A DNA stretch of 64,000 nucleotides from NCBI GenBank assembly GCA_016713405.1, contig JADJPF010000029.1:1-64000 (forward strand). Reading direction: 5' to 3'. Shown here one piece after another: positions 1-9,709 of this stretch. How positions within the stretch are numbered: the stretch's first letter is position 1; each line of letters starts with the position of its first letter. The translations under genes and the position numbers were made by a program. Below the pieces are notes generated by a model that was given only the letters and a program-made list of their open reading frames with translations, had not been told where the DNA came from and ran no database searches. Source of the stretch: Blastocatellia bacterium. GTDB taxonomy: Bacteria > Acidobacteriota > Blastocatellia > Chloracidobacteriales > JADJPF01.

Positions 1-3000
1 AGTCTAAAAGTACCAAAGGAGCAAAATCATCCCCTCCAACAGGTTCAAAGCTTTTTAGAGTAGAGAAATTTGTTCCACCATCAGTTGAATTACAGTAAAA
101 AATTTTAGTTGAGAAATCCATATCAGAAAGTTGGCCTAAACTACCTTCAAACGCTACTAAAACATTACCTTCATCATCGGCAGCAAGACTGCCAGAAAGG
201 ACTGTTTTAACATTACCGCTAATAGCTTTAGGGGTTGTAAATTGTCCATCTTTATTGGAATTAGTATAAAAAAGTTGAAATTGCTCAGTTAAAAAGCTAC
301 CACGATTTAAGATAAAGTGGGTTTTATCTGTAGTAAAAAATAAAGTAGCAGAAATTAAATCATCAATCTTATCTGTAACCTTTGTTGGAGGATCATAACT
401 TAGCCCTCCATTATTTGATTGAGTAATTAATAGTCCACCTTGTTGACGGCTAAAATCTATAAGAATTGACCTTACAGTTTTTCCATCGCCTTCTATAACT
501 AAAATTGGATTAGAAACAGGTGCAGTGCTTTCAAAAATCTTACTAGGAGTAAAAGTTTTTCCTCCATCTGTTGAGCGTAAATCAATTGCAGCAAAAGTTG
601 GGCTTGCTGGGTTTTCTGGATTAAGTGTAGATGCTGCTATATGAATAGTTCCATCTATATCTATTTGTGCAGTTTCTGAAGCAATAAAAATATCTGGCTC
701 ATTTAGAGAATTTATTAGCGTAAAAGATTTTCCTTGGTCAGTTGAGCGCAAAATTTGAGTCATAAAAATAAAATTAGGATTATCTATTAACTCTAAATGA
801 ACAATATAAATATCTTGTTTATTAGCTAAAACAATAGGTTGTCCAATAAAAGTTTCTCGACGTGGAATCATAACAGGAGTAGAAAAAGTTTTTCCATTGT
901 CTGTTGAACGAGTAAAGAAAATAGCAAAAATTCCAGGTGAGTCGTCTAGCCAAGCTACATTGATATTTCCCTGCTCATCAATAAAAGACGCTGGCAAAAT
1001 TGAACCGCTAGCATTATTAGTAATGTTTTGTTGTTCTTTAACAAGTGGATTATTTTCTAAAACTGTTAGCCTTACAGCCGTGCTACGCACTAAATCCCCA
1101 CGTTGAGCATTGACAGTTATAAAATATGGCCCTGGTGCAATGCTTGCAGTGGCACGAACCTGCAATTCAAAGCCTTCTAAGGAATCATTACTAAAATCAA
1201 AACTTAAGTTTGGTGTGTTAGATGTAGCTGTAAAAGTAAAATTGCTATCACCTGAAAGTATTTTGTTATCAATAAAGAAACTTGTTAAGCCACCTGGTTT
1301 AGTTACTTTAGAGGAATCCTTTGCACTAATAATAAAACCTGCTTTTGTAGGGTCAGCTATTTCACTAGCTGATTTAATTGCTAAGTAAACATCTGTATCT
1401 GTTCCATTACGGTCATCACCCCAGTTAAATAAAAACTTATCGCCAATAGTTGAAAGTTGGCTATAATCGCCGTGATAACCTGCTCTTAGCTCAAGTGGTG
1501 TAGGAATTAGCGGCCAATTAGCATTGGTAATTCGTTGGTTAGCAGAAAAACTATTGCCGCCATCGGTAGAAACTGTAGCATAAACATCTAGTAAGGATAA
1601 ATTAGTCAAATCATTTCGCCTATCATACCAGCTAGCCGCCACTGCTCCATCATCAGCAACAGCAATTGAAGGAAGAATTTGATCAGCTAATGAGTTGTCA
1701 TCATTAAGTTTAGTGAGATTGCTCCAAGTTGCGCCACCATCTTTAGAGGTGACTAGAAGAACTTCTGCCCGGTCTTCTCTATTATCTAAGCGACCAGAAA
1801 AAACCACATAAATATTACCTTGGTTTGCTGAATTGCTTATATCAACGGCAATTGAAGGAAACGCATTTCCGCTAAAAACTCCATTTGAAGGAAATGCAGG
1901 ATTAGTAAAACTAGCAATTGTTGTTGGCTCAGAAAAAGTTTTTCCGCCATCTGTAGACTTAGATAGTCTAATTAGTACTGTGCTAAATACACCTACTAAA
2001 GATCTATCACTCCAAACAACATAAACTTCGCCATTTGGCCCAGTAGCAATCATTGAGCCTTGAATAGCACTGTCATTGCTAATACTTTCGGCAATCACAA
2101 TTGGCTTTTGGAATTTCTTTCCTCGTTTATTTGAAGCAGCAAACATAATCTTAGGAACACCGCTAAAAGGGAATTTTGTCCAACTCACATAAACATTATC
2201 CTTAAAACGTGATTTAGCTGAACGGTCTACAGCCAACCATTCTTTATCTTGAAAGTCATCAATTCCACCTGCTGTAGTTGAAGCATCAACAGGACGTAAC
2301 CAAGTTTTCCCACCATTAGTTGAACGACTTACAGCTATTAAACTTCGATTATTAAAGTCTAGGCCAATCATTGCATAATAAAAATTGCCCTTAGTATCAA
2401 CACCTAAAACACCATCTCCAAGGTTAAAGCCTCCAACACTAGGAAGAAAAGACTGTTTCCAGCTAGTTCCACCATCTTGAGAAACGGCTACACCTGCTAC
2501 ATTTCTTCTTTCAATACCAGCAGCATCATTAAAACTTACTGCAATTGTGTTACCAAAAGCTGCTACAGATGTTTCATTTTGTGTTTTAGTGTTGCCTAAG
2601 TCTTGACTAGGAATATTTACTAATATATTTTCATTATTAGCTTATTAGCTGCTTGTTGTTGATTAGTAAAAATATCTTGTATAGCTTTAGTTGTATTAGG
2701 CTTAGGCAATTTAGCCAAGCGTTTAGCTCTATATTTAAAGTATTGTTTAGCTGAATAAGAAAGCTGACTAAAGCGTTCAGGTTCAAGTAATCGGTTGTCG
2801 CGTCTGACTCTTTGGCTACCACTTTCTTTAATTTTTTTTCTTCTTACATTGATAAAATCTAGAAATTCCTTTGGATAGCCTAAAGCATTAGCCCTCATAC
2901 TATTTTTAATTTTTGTAGGATTAAATGCTTCTTGAGGGTTCATTGATTTAACAGGTATCTTATAGGCTCGATTAGGCTTAAGTATCCTTTTAGTTGTAGT

Positions 3001-3108
3001 GTCAGCTTCTGTTATAGGAGAATAATTACAGATTGCTAGAAAAACTACAGCCCCAATAATAAGAAAAATATAAGTATAAAAATTAAATGATATTAAGGAT
3101 TTTTTCAT
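1..3108 (-). CDS. Secreted BNR/sialidase-like repeat protein, 3' end beyond the window, one apparent frameshift
   Basis: The first 60 residues from the ATG at 3108 give a signal anchor (ISFNFYTYIFLIIGAVVFL) and a basic, low-complexity stretch. That frame closes at 2620, but from about 2638 down to base 1 another minus frame reads through a long run of BNR-type motifs (STDGGTNFS, STNGGKTW, STDGGKTF and similar), as in exo-alpha-sialidase-like beta-propeller proteins. One missing A in the AA of aataag near 2643 joins both frames, giving a continuous ...NKANNENILVNIPSQD... reading. An upstream TTG at 3126 overlaps the GGAG ribosome site, so ATG 3108 is preferred. Likely an exported or surface protein; no glycosidase active site was identified, so sialidase activity should not be assumed. 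The C-terminus lies left of the window. Confidence 0.75.
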
Positions 3109-3303
3109 AATAAAAAAATTCTCCAAACTAATAAAAATGCGATGAATTTTTTTATTTAAGCACAGCCAAGCAAGATAAAACAGCGTTGATTAGTTGTTTT
3201 CCTGATTTTTCCCGTAATCTTTGCTTGTTTAGCAAAACTTATTGAGCTTAGATGCGTCTACCTAACCAAGCTTATAAAATGCAAATTTCTGGAGGAAAGC
3301 GAC

Positions 3304-3780
3304 ATGTCATATTTAACTAATGTTCTTATTTTATTAAGTATATTAACTTTTAATTTTCTACCTATTACTCAACAAAAGCCTATTTCTTATAAAACAAATA
3401 TTCAAAAACAATCAGTTTTACTAAAAATAGATGTTCGAGGTGGAAGATGTCGAACAGGAGAATGTTTTACTAAAATTGTGATTGATAAAGAGGGCAATTA
3501 TAAAGTTGATGCAAATTTTGGAAAAAAATCAGGTAAATTAGAGGTTACTGATTTAACTGAGCTAGAAAGTTTACTAACTCAAGCTGATTTTAAGGTAATT
3601 AAAGCTAAAAAATTTACTGGAGATTGTCCAACATCCTTTGATGGGCAAGAATTTATTTATAGCTTTCGACATTCAGGCAAAACAGAAGTAATTTCTAGCT
3701 GCAAAGTAGAAATTGATTATGAAACCCCTCTTTTTCGCCTAGTCCAAAAAATTTATAGCAACTGCATAGAAGGAATGTGA
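3304..3780 (+). CDS. Small secreted cysteine-containing protein of unknown function
   Basis: A 158-residue protein with an N-terminal hydrophobic segment (residues 5-20) typical of a signal peptide and a good GGAGG ribosome site 8 bases before the ATG. The mature part has four cysteines besides none in the leader: a GGRCRTGEC pair near residues 48-53, one in GDCPTSF and one in ISSCKVE, plus a last one in SNCIEG, so disulphide formation outside the cytoplasm is plausible. The middle looks like alternating short beta strands. It is transcribed divergently from the BNR-repeat gene and stands alone. I do not recognise the family and assign no function. Confidence 0.7.
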   Translation: MSYLTNVLILLSILTFNFLPITQQKPISYKTNIQKQSVLLKIDVRGGRCRTGECFTKIVIDKEGNYKVDANFGKKSGKLEVTDLTELESLLTQADFKVIKAKKFTGDCPTSFDGQEFIYSFRHSGKTEVISSCKVEIDYETPLFRLVQKIYSNCIEGM

Positions 3781-4035
3781 TCTAAAAAATAAATTTTCCA
3801 AGTTAAATTGGAAATATTTCTCACAAAATATGAAAATTTTTCCTTACCAATTAATTAAGCTTTTTATGGATTAAGCTTCTCAAATAAGTAATTTATTATC
3901 AACAAATTATAAATAGCTAGTTCTAATTAACTCTTGGCAAACAATTTGCTTTAGTTATGAACTGAACTAGCTTTTTTATTTTTATTATTAGAGATTTTAA
4001 GAAAATAAAAATTTTAATTTCAAGGAGGAAAAATT

Positions 4036-6066
4036 ATGAAAAGCATAGTTAGAAACAAAGGTTTACCAAGATTTATTTTTCTACAAAAACTAACTACCTT
4101 AAAATTAATTGATATACTCTCTAGAGTATTAACACTATTTTTAGTCTTAATGCTTTTTATTAATGGTTGCCAATTGATTTCAGCCAATGTTTTTCAAGCC
4201 TCTGGAACATTTCCCAATGAGCCTTTTAATGGACTTCAAATTACTTATAGCGTGTCCGGTGCAAGAATAAGTAGCCCGCCAGAAGATATTCATGACTTTA
4301 CTACCGTGAGAAGATACAAAGGAGCGTTAGGAGATGGTCAATTAAGTATTTCTGGTTCTGTTAAAGCATTAAATGGTTATTTTGCTGATGTGACAATGGA
4401 AGTTTGGGCAGGAGATCAAAAGCAAACTAAAACCGTCCGTATTGAAAGATCTTCTACGGATTTTAACTTAAGCGTTAGAATACCAACTACAGCAGCTAGC
4501 GGAGGTTTTTCTATTAGTTGTGTTGGTCACTATAATGCTGGGACTAGAGGACTGCAAGTAGTAGGATATTTTTCTATGATGGCACCACCTCAAGACACTA
4601 GCAAACATGAAGAAGCTCCCTTAAGCGATGCCGTAATTTTCAAAAGAATTTTGGACAGCTATATGAGCAAAATTCCTAAAGGTATGGTGACAGGAGGTTT
4701 TACTAATAACGTCTTAAGTTTTCTTGATAGCAGATTTAAGGAATATACTTGCGGAGGTTATCAAGGAAAAGTTTTAGCCTTTTTAGATGCAATTAAATGG
4801 AGTAAAGACCCTAAAGAGCGGGCATTGCTTGATAAATTTGATTATGGGCCAATTCAAGCATATTACGGGGGGCATCAAGCCGTAGTAATTTATCCAAAAG
4901 GAACAAATTGGATTGAGACAGGCACAATTTTAGATCCTTGGCCTACGCAATCACCAAAGACTTATACAATTCAAGAATGGGCAGTTAGATTTGGTATGGG
5001 AAGCTATCATGGTATTGGGGCAAGTAGTCCTTATGAAAAATTTCCTGAGTATCCAACTGTAGGAGGAGTCTATCAAGACCCATCTAATAGAAGACTTGCT
5101 CCAAATGAAAGAGATTGGTATAAAAACCAACCAAGTAGTTTTCGAGATAGAATTGACCGTTATGCTACAAAAGATCCTAACCTTTGGCGGCATTTAATCC
5201 GCAATGCTTATAACAGCCGCAACCGTACAGGGCAAATATCAATACATTGTCCAGTAGATGTTAGGTTAAGAGATAGCTCAGGACGTGTAACAGGTTTTAA
5301 TGCTAAAGATTTTCGTGCCGAAATACCTGATGTTTTAGCTGCTCGTATGCCTGATGGAAAGGGGGGTTGGATTACTTGGTTTGAATATCCAGAAAATATT
5401 GATTGTGAGTTAGTAATTAAAGCAAATGACAATGGAAAAGTAGAAGCATTTTTTGGTCATGGTGCTGGCCCGGTTAATACTACAACAGCTTTTCGCTACA
5501 ACTTTAATGCTGTTAAAGGACAAAAATTTAATGCTAGCGCAAATAGACCAGGTGTAAGTTTACAAACAGAAACGGGAACTATTTCTCCTACTAGAGTAGA
5601 AAACTTAGCTCAATTAAATGCTGGCAATTCATCAAATACCCCAACAAATCCAGCAACACCACCCGCTATAGATAATCCACCAACAAGAAATAGGACAGAA
5701 AGTATTTTTGATAATGGGAATATTTATGGGGTAGAAAACGGCCCATTATCACCTACTAGATTTACTTTGACAAATGAATCCTTGATTACAGAAATTACTA
5801 CCTATCATTGGAATAATGCACAAGGAATGCGTCCAGGTACTATTGCCCTAGTAGAAAAAGGAACAAAACGCACTTTTGGCCCTTGGCAAGCTATTGGAAT
5901 GCCAGGTTATAAAAACGCTCCTAATGTTTATTGGGTTGTTAAACCTAATATTACTTTGCCAGCAGGTACTTACAGAGTAGTAGTATCTTCACCAGAAACT
6001 TGGTCACATAACCAACAATCAAATAATTCAGGGTTTGTTAAAGTCGTTGGACAAATAGTTAGATAA
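4036..6066 (+). CDS. Exported papain-fold-like protein with C-terminal beta-sandwich domain
   Basis: 676 residues, AAGGAGG ribosome site directly upstream. A long positively charged N-region leads to a hydrophobic stretch (31-44) ending in FINGC, so Cys45 may be lipidated, though the lipobox is not ideal. Residues 60-185 look like a beta-rich domain. Residues 200-345 contain TCGGYQ (Cys239), GGHQAVVIY (His280) and ILDPW (Asp300), in the order and context of a Cys-His-Asp triad of papain/transglutaminase-like folds. After an Asn/Thr/Pro-rich linker (525-552), residues 555-676 form a separate domain with PGTIALVEKGT, GPWQA, YWVV and PAGTYRVVVSS, resembling a small beta-sandwich that recurs at the C-terminus of exported bacterial proteins. 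The enzymatic assignment is inferred from motif spacing only; substrate unknown. Confidence 0.7.
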   Translation: MKSIVRNKGLPRFIFLQKLTTLKLIDILSRVLTLFLVLMLFINGCQLISANVFQASGTFPNEPFNGLQITYSVSGARISSPPEDIHDFTTVRRYKGALGDGQLSISGSVKALNGYFADVTMEVWAGDQKQTKTVRIERSSTDFNLSVRIPTTAASGGFSISCVGHYNAGTRGLQVVGYFSMMAPPQDTSKHEEAPLSDAVIFKRILDSYMSKIPKGMVTGGFTNNVLSFLDSRFKEYTCGGYQGKVLAFLDAIKWSKDPKERALLDKFDYGPIQAYYGGHQAVVIYPKGTNWIETGTILDPWPTQSPKTYTIQEWAVRFGMGSYHGIGASSPYEKFPEYPTVGGVYQDPSNRRLAPNERDWYKNQPSSFRDRIDRYATKDPNLWRHLIRNAYNSRNRTGQISIHCPVDVRLRDSSGRVTGFNAKDFRAEIPDVLAARMPDGKGGWITWFEYPENIDCELVIKANDNGKVEAFFGHGAGPVNTTTAFRYNFNAVKGQKFNASANRPGVSLQTETGTISPTRVENLAQLNAGNSSNTPTNPATPPAIDNPPTRNRTESIFDNGNIYGVENGPLSPTRFTLTNESLITEITTYHWNNAQGMRPGTIALVEKGTKRTFGPWQAIGMPGYKNAPNVYWVVKPNITLPAGTYRVVVSSPETWSHNQQSNNSGFVKVVGQIVR

Positions 6067-6083
6067 CTTCAGTTAAATTAATT

Positions 6084-6109
6084 AAAGGGAACAACCTTTT
6101 GTTCCCTTT
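6084..6109. terminator. Convergent intrinsic terminator
   Basis: Perfect 11-bp inverted repeat AAAGGGAACAA / TTGTTCCCTTT with a 4-base loop, followed by a T-rich tail, lying between the convergent papain-like gene and the VOC gene. Confidence 0.8.
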
Positions 6110-6117
6110 TAGCTTTT

Positions 6118-6747
6118 TTAACTTCCTGTTAATTCTAATTTTCCTTTTGGAGAATCTAACCAAGCAACAAAGCGATTTTCCTCGCCTTTTTCTAGATTTA
6201 CAGGAATTTGTAGATTAGAAAAAATTTCCTCTAATGGTGTAGGGTTAATAGCTTCAATTGTAAAAGAAAGAAGTTTTAGCCCTGTTGGAGCATCCAAAGA
6301 AGGGTGTGGGCAGTTTTGCCAGTCAATTACTAAAGGCACAAAATTAGCACCTGAATGACCTGTTATTTTTAACAGTCTCCATTCAAGCTTTTCTCCACTA
6401 GGTCTAAGTCGGCTCATTTCCTCCACTTGGGCTTGATAGCCTGCTTTTTTAGCTCGCTCGGCCATTTCATTAATTTTACTAGTACGTACTACCCAAGTAA
6501 CTAGATTAGGTTTAGTTAAGCCAGTACAAAACTTTGCTAATTCTCCTGCTGGCAAACTTAGATCACGTGCAAGCAGTTCAAAGTATTCACCTTCGCCTAA
6601 AGAAGTTAGTGCATTACAAGTGCCGTGTTTAGGATGTCGTCCGCCAAAAATTGCTTGAACACCTGTTTTTTCTTTTAGTTCTTCGATGGCTAAATTTAAG
6701 TCTGGTACGGCCCAAACTAAGTGGTCTAAAACTATATCATTACTCAT
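6118..6747 (-). CDS. Glyoxalase-like (VOC fold) domain protein
   Basis: 209 residues. The N-terminus (DIVLDHLVWAVPDLNLAIEEL) is the beta-alpha start of a vicinal-oxygen-chelate fold, and the following GGRHPKHGTCNALTSLGEGEYFELLA matches the Glyoxalase_3-like group, with His and Glu residues at positions typical of metal ligands. Reaction unknown; such proteins are often annotated only as VOC family. The ATG follows the upstream kinase stop by 3 bases, so the two are almost certainly co-transcribed and perhaps translationally coupled. Confidence 0.8.
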   Translation of the reverse strand: MSNDIVLDHLVWAVPDLNLAIEELKEKTGVQAIFGGRHPKHGTCNALTSLGEGEYFELLARDLSLPAGELAKFCTGLTKPNLVTWVVRTSKINEMAERAKKAGYQAQVEEMSRLRPSGEKLEWRLLKITGHSGANFVPLVIDWQNCPHPSLDAPTGLKLLSFTIEAINPTPLEEIFSNLQIPVNLEKGEENRFVAWLDSPKGKLELTGS

Positions 6748-6750
6748 AAG

Positions 6751-7719
6751 TTACTCTTTTATTAAAACTGTTGGTGCAAAAGTGCTATTTGTTTCTTCTT
6801 TTACTGTTCCTGGGATTGGAGGAATTTCCAAATCAGGATGTTTAACAGTGAGGTTTTCAAAGTCTTGCAAGAATTCCATTGCTTTTTGATAACGTAAGAC
6901 AGGGTCACGAGATAAAACTTTTTGAAAAAGACGGTCAAAAGATTCTGGTAAAAAGCTAAATTTGCTGGATATAGGCGGTAATTCTTGTGTCACCTTAAAA
7001 ATAGTTCCTGTTTTACCTTCAAATTCCATAGGGGTGACACCAACTAACATTCGGTAAGCAATTAGTCCTAGACTATAAATATCAGAAGTTTGTTTAATAG
7101 CAATACCTAATAATTGTTCCGGGGACATATACTTAGGAGTGCCAACTATTTCCCCTGTTTTTGTTAGCACAGTATTATGACTAGAAGTTTTATCAGAAGA
7201 TAAAATTTTAGCAATCCCAAAATCTGTTAGCTTTGTTGTTAACTCACCTTGTTCATCTTTGTCTAACAAAATATTTTCTGGTTTTAAGTCTCTATGTAAA
7301 ACTTTGTGGTTATGAGCCTCTTCTAATGCTCCACATAACTGAGTTAAAAACTTTAGGCATTTTTTTAAGCTTAATCGTCCCATTTCTTCTAAATGTTTTT
7401 GCAGAGTTTCTCCATTAATATATTCCATTACAATAAACAGCAACCCTTCTGAAGAGCGACTGCATTTGTAGGTTTTAACAATATTTGGATGTGATAGAAG
7501 TAGCCCTGTCCGTGCTTCTCTAAGAAAACGTTGAACTAAGGTAGCATCTTGCATTTTTTCTGGCAAAATAACTTTTATTGCTACAGTTCGAGCAATAGAG
7601 ATTTGTTTTGCCCTAAAAACTGCTCCCATTCCACCTAAGCCTAATTTTTCTTCTATTTGGTAATCATCCCCAATTACTGTTCCTAGTAATTTGTCATGTT
7701 CACACAGATTTTTAGACAT
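6751..7719 (-). CDS. Cytoplasmic Ser/Thr protein kinase (Hanks type)
   Basis: 322 residues from the ATG at 7719 (an in-frame ATG 69 bases further upstream would add a non-kinase hydrophobic tail, so the shorter start is preferred). Kinase motifs are complete: GLGGMG 27-32, VAIK with Lys49, HRDLKPEN 142-149, DFG 166-168 and SPEQ 199-202. After the kinase lobe only about 40 Pro-rich residues remain, with no transmembrane helix, TPR or sensor domain. It lies immediately upstream of the VOC gene and about 360 bases from the divergent STAS gene. Substrate unknown. Confidence 0.9.
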   Translation of the reverse strand: MSKNLCEHDKLLGTVIGDDYQIEEKLGLGGMGAVFRAKQISIARTVAIKVILPEKMQDATLVQRFLREARTGLLLSHPNIVKTYKCSRSSEGLLFIVMEYINGETLQKHLEEMGRLSLKKCLKFLTQLCGALEEAHNHKVLHRDLKPENILLDKDEQGELTTKLTDFGIAKILSSDKTSSHNTVLTKTGEIVGTPKYMSPEQLLGIAIKQTSDIYSLGLIAYRMLVGVTPMEFEGKTGTIFKVTQELPPISSKFSFLPESFDRLFQKVLSRDPVLRYQKAMEFLQDFENLTVKHPDLEIPPIPGTVKEETNSTFAPTVLIKE

Positions 7720-8046
7720 ATTTTTTATAGATTGGACAAAAAGAAATAAGCTAACACTTCTTTGAAAATTATTTATAAAATAACACAACTATTTTTTGTT
7801 TATCTAGTGATTTACTTTTTTATAGAATCTTAATAAAACTAATTATCTTAAAAAGTTTTATAGGAATAAAAACTTTATTTTAAGTATCTGTAAGTTACTC
7901 AAAAAACATCGTCTATCACATCTAGGGATAATACTTATTGCAAAACTTGACTAAACTAAGGTATTAAATAAAAACTTAAACTCTTTAGCTACCATACCAA
8001 CAAAAGTTACTTCAATAATTTAAGAACTTAAGGAGTAATGGCTTAC
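7720..8046. other. AT-rich divergent intergenic region
   Basis: About 330 bases between the divergent kinase and STAS genes. It is AT-rich and must hold both promoters, but I could not pick convincing -35/-10 pairs. No coding sequence or RNA gene seen. Confidence 0.5.
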
Positions 8047-8069
8047 CCTAACTTCTATCTGTAGTTAGG
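8047..8069 (+). promoter_or_regulatory. Hairpin overlapping the ribosome site of the STAS gene
   Basis: Seven-base inverted repeat CCTAACT (8047-8053) / AGTTAGG (8063-8069) with a 9-base loop. The right arm contains the AGG of the AGGA Shine-Dalgarno-like sequence for the start at 8081, so the folded RNA would hide the ribosome site. Regulatory role is inference. Confidence 0.4.
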
Positions 8070-8080
8070 AAAGATAAGTC

Positions 8081-8434
8081 TTGCATTTTATGATAAAAGT
8101 AACAGAGCAATTAGCCGGGTCAATTGTTATGCTTAATGTTAATGGAAAATTATCTGGAGGGGAAAATTATAATTTATTATCTAGTAAAGTCGTAGATTTA
8201 CTTAGTCAGGGCTACATACTTTTTATACTTAATTTAGCTGAAGTTACTAATGCTGACAGTACAGGGATAGGAGAATTAATTGTTTGCTTAAAACGAGTAA
8301 AAGAAAGAGGTGGAGAGATAAAGCTTGCTGCACCTACACAAAAAGTAAGTAGCCTAATACATATGACTAATTTAGATAGAATTTTTGAAATTCACCCTTC
8401 AGAACGTTCTGCATTAAATAGTTTTGGTCACTAG
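8081..8434 (+). CDS. STAS-domain anti-sigma factor antagonist
   Basis: 117 residues spanning one STAS domain, the SpoIIAA/RsbV fold. The ADSTGIGEL motif places Ser60 at the position phosphorylated by the partner anti-sigma kinase in this family. Start is TTG at 8081, spaced 10 bases from AGGA; an ATG three codons later (8090) is the alternative. No anti-sigma kinase or phosphatase gene is adjacent, so the partner is encoded elsewhere; the neighbouring Ser/Thr kinase is a different family. A 17-bp inverted repeat starts at the base after the stop codon. Confidence 0.85.
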   Translation: MHFMIKVTEQLAGSIVMLNVNGKLSGGENYNLLSSKVVDLLSQGYILFILNLAEVTNADSTGIGELIVCLKRVKERGGEIKLAAPTQKVSSLIHMTNLDRIFEIHPSERSALNSFGH

Positions 8435-8483
8435 CTTGATCAAATGCTCAATTGTCCTGATCACTTTTGAGCATTTGATCAAG
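8435..8483. repeat. 17-bp perfect inverted repeat built on TTGATCAA
   Basis: CTTGATCAAATGCTCAA (8435-8451) and its exact reverse complement (8467-8483) flank a 15-base spacer that itself holds TGATCA. Each arm contains the palindrome TTGATCAA. It begins right after the STAS stop codon. It could terminate STAS transcription (a T-rich stretch follows), but the arms are AT-rich and share the GATCAA motif found repeatedly downstream, so a protein-binding site is as likely. Confidence 0.75.
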
Positions 8484-8756
8484 TTTATTTATTAATTTGA
8501 TCAAAAAATAAAAAATATACATTATAACTTTGGTAAATTAAACAAAGGCTAATATTATGTTTAGTTTACCAACTTTTTAATTATCAAAGTTATGTTTTGA
8601 CCCTTTGCTATTTAGAATAATTGATCTTGCTTGATCGCATTTGATCACATAAAAAAATTAAGCATAACTAGTCGAGTTTACTAGATCAATTATTGTCACT
8701 AATCCCATATATTGTAGAACTTGACTAGCCAAGCCACAAAATAAGGTTCTCTGATC
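8438..8756. repeat. GATC-rich intergenic cluster upstream of parA
   Basis: Nine GATC sites in 319 bases (8438, 8459, 8477, 8499, 8623, 8633, 8643, 8684, 8753), most within TGATCA or GATCAA. In DNA of this base composition about one would be expected. The region is 412 bases without a gene and must also hold the parA promoter. No tRNA, ORF or riboswitch seen. Confidence 0.7.
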
Positions 8757-8846
8757 TAAAGCAAATCTCTTGACACTACTAATGTTGATATGTCACTTTC
8801 TTTTGGGTTGTAGTGCTGTAGCCGTTCAAGAGAGTGAAGGGGTTTT

Positions 8847-9692
8847 ATGGGTCAAAGGATCCCGCATGGAATATCAATCACTATTTGTAATCATAAAGGT
8901 GGTAGTGGAAAAACAACAACAGCTTGTAACTTGGCTGCTGGACTAGCCAGGCTAGACTTTAAGACTTTATTAATTGATGTCGATCCTCAAGCAAATGCCA
9001 CCATTACTTTTTTAGACCGTAGCATTATAGATATTCACTTAGGACATGCATTTTTAGGTTTTCAATCGCAAAATGGTCAATTTATGCGTCATCCTTTTGA
9101 GAATGCTGTTTATGAAACAGCTATTCCAAACCTAGACCTTGCTGCTTCTAACCTATCGCTTTCTAAACTTAATCGCATCATCGATTCTAGCGACATTATT
9201 GAGCTATATTATGCTGTTAAAGACGCTCGCCTAGAGTATGATTTTATTATTATTGATACACCTCCAAATCTAGGCCCGCTACTAGATATGGCTCTGCTAG
9301 CTTCAAATCACTATATCATCCCTATAGAAGCAGCCTTTTATCCATTAGAAGGCGTAAGCGATTTAGATGAGACTATAGGCAAAATTCGTCGCATTCATAA
9401 GGAAAATATTCAACTTCTAGGGGCTTTAGTTACTCGGTTTGACCAGCGGACTAAGATTTGTGGACAAGCTTATTCTACTGTAACAGATACATTTAAGGAT
9501 GCAGCTTTTGAAACCGTCATTCGTAATAACACTAAATTAGTTACAGCCCCTGCACTTAATCAATCTATCTATGATCATGCACCTACAAGTTATGGTGCAG
9601 AAGACTATACACAGTTTGTTAAAGAGACTTTAGGACGCTTAAAAATTTCTGTTGAAGGAAAAAGTTTAGTTGCTGTTCCTAGCAATTACTAG
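8847..9692 (+). CDS. parA: ParA/Soj-family partition ATPase
   Basis: 281 residues with the deviant Walker A NHKGGSGKTT (Lys16 signature, P-loop 17-24), LLIDVDPQAN (Asp44-Gln48) and FIIIDTPPN, all diagnostic of the ParA/MinD clan. There is no N-terminal HTH domain, so it is a short, Soj-like ParA. These ATPases move DNA or other cargo along the nucleoid with a ParB-like partner. No ParB follows; instead the next gene, 17 bases downstream, encodes a winged-helix protein. GATC-rich DNA lies immediately upstream. Gene ends in TAG. Confidence 0.88.
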   Translation: MGQRIPHGISITICNHKGGSGKTTTACNLAAGLARLDFKTLLIDVDPQANATITFLDRSIIDIHLGHAFLGFQSQNGQFMRHPFENAVYETAIPNLDLAASNLSLSKLNRIIDSSDIIELYYAVKDARLEYDFIIIDTPPNLGPLLDMALLASNHYIIPIEAAFYPLEGVSDLDETIGKIRRIHKENIQLLGALVTRFDQRTKICGQAYSTVTDTFKDAAFETVIRNNTKLVTAPALNQSIYDHAPTSYGAEDYTQFVKETLGRLKISVEGKSLVAVPSNY

Positions 9693-9709
9693 TTAAAAAT
9701 CAATAGTTT

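Noticed and set aside
897..2024. Several plus-strand open frames of 60-90 codons
   Set aside because: They lie antisense to the BNR-repeat coding frame, have no ribosome sites and low-complexity products.
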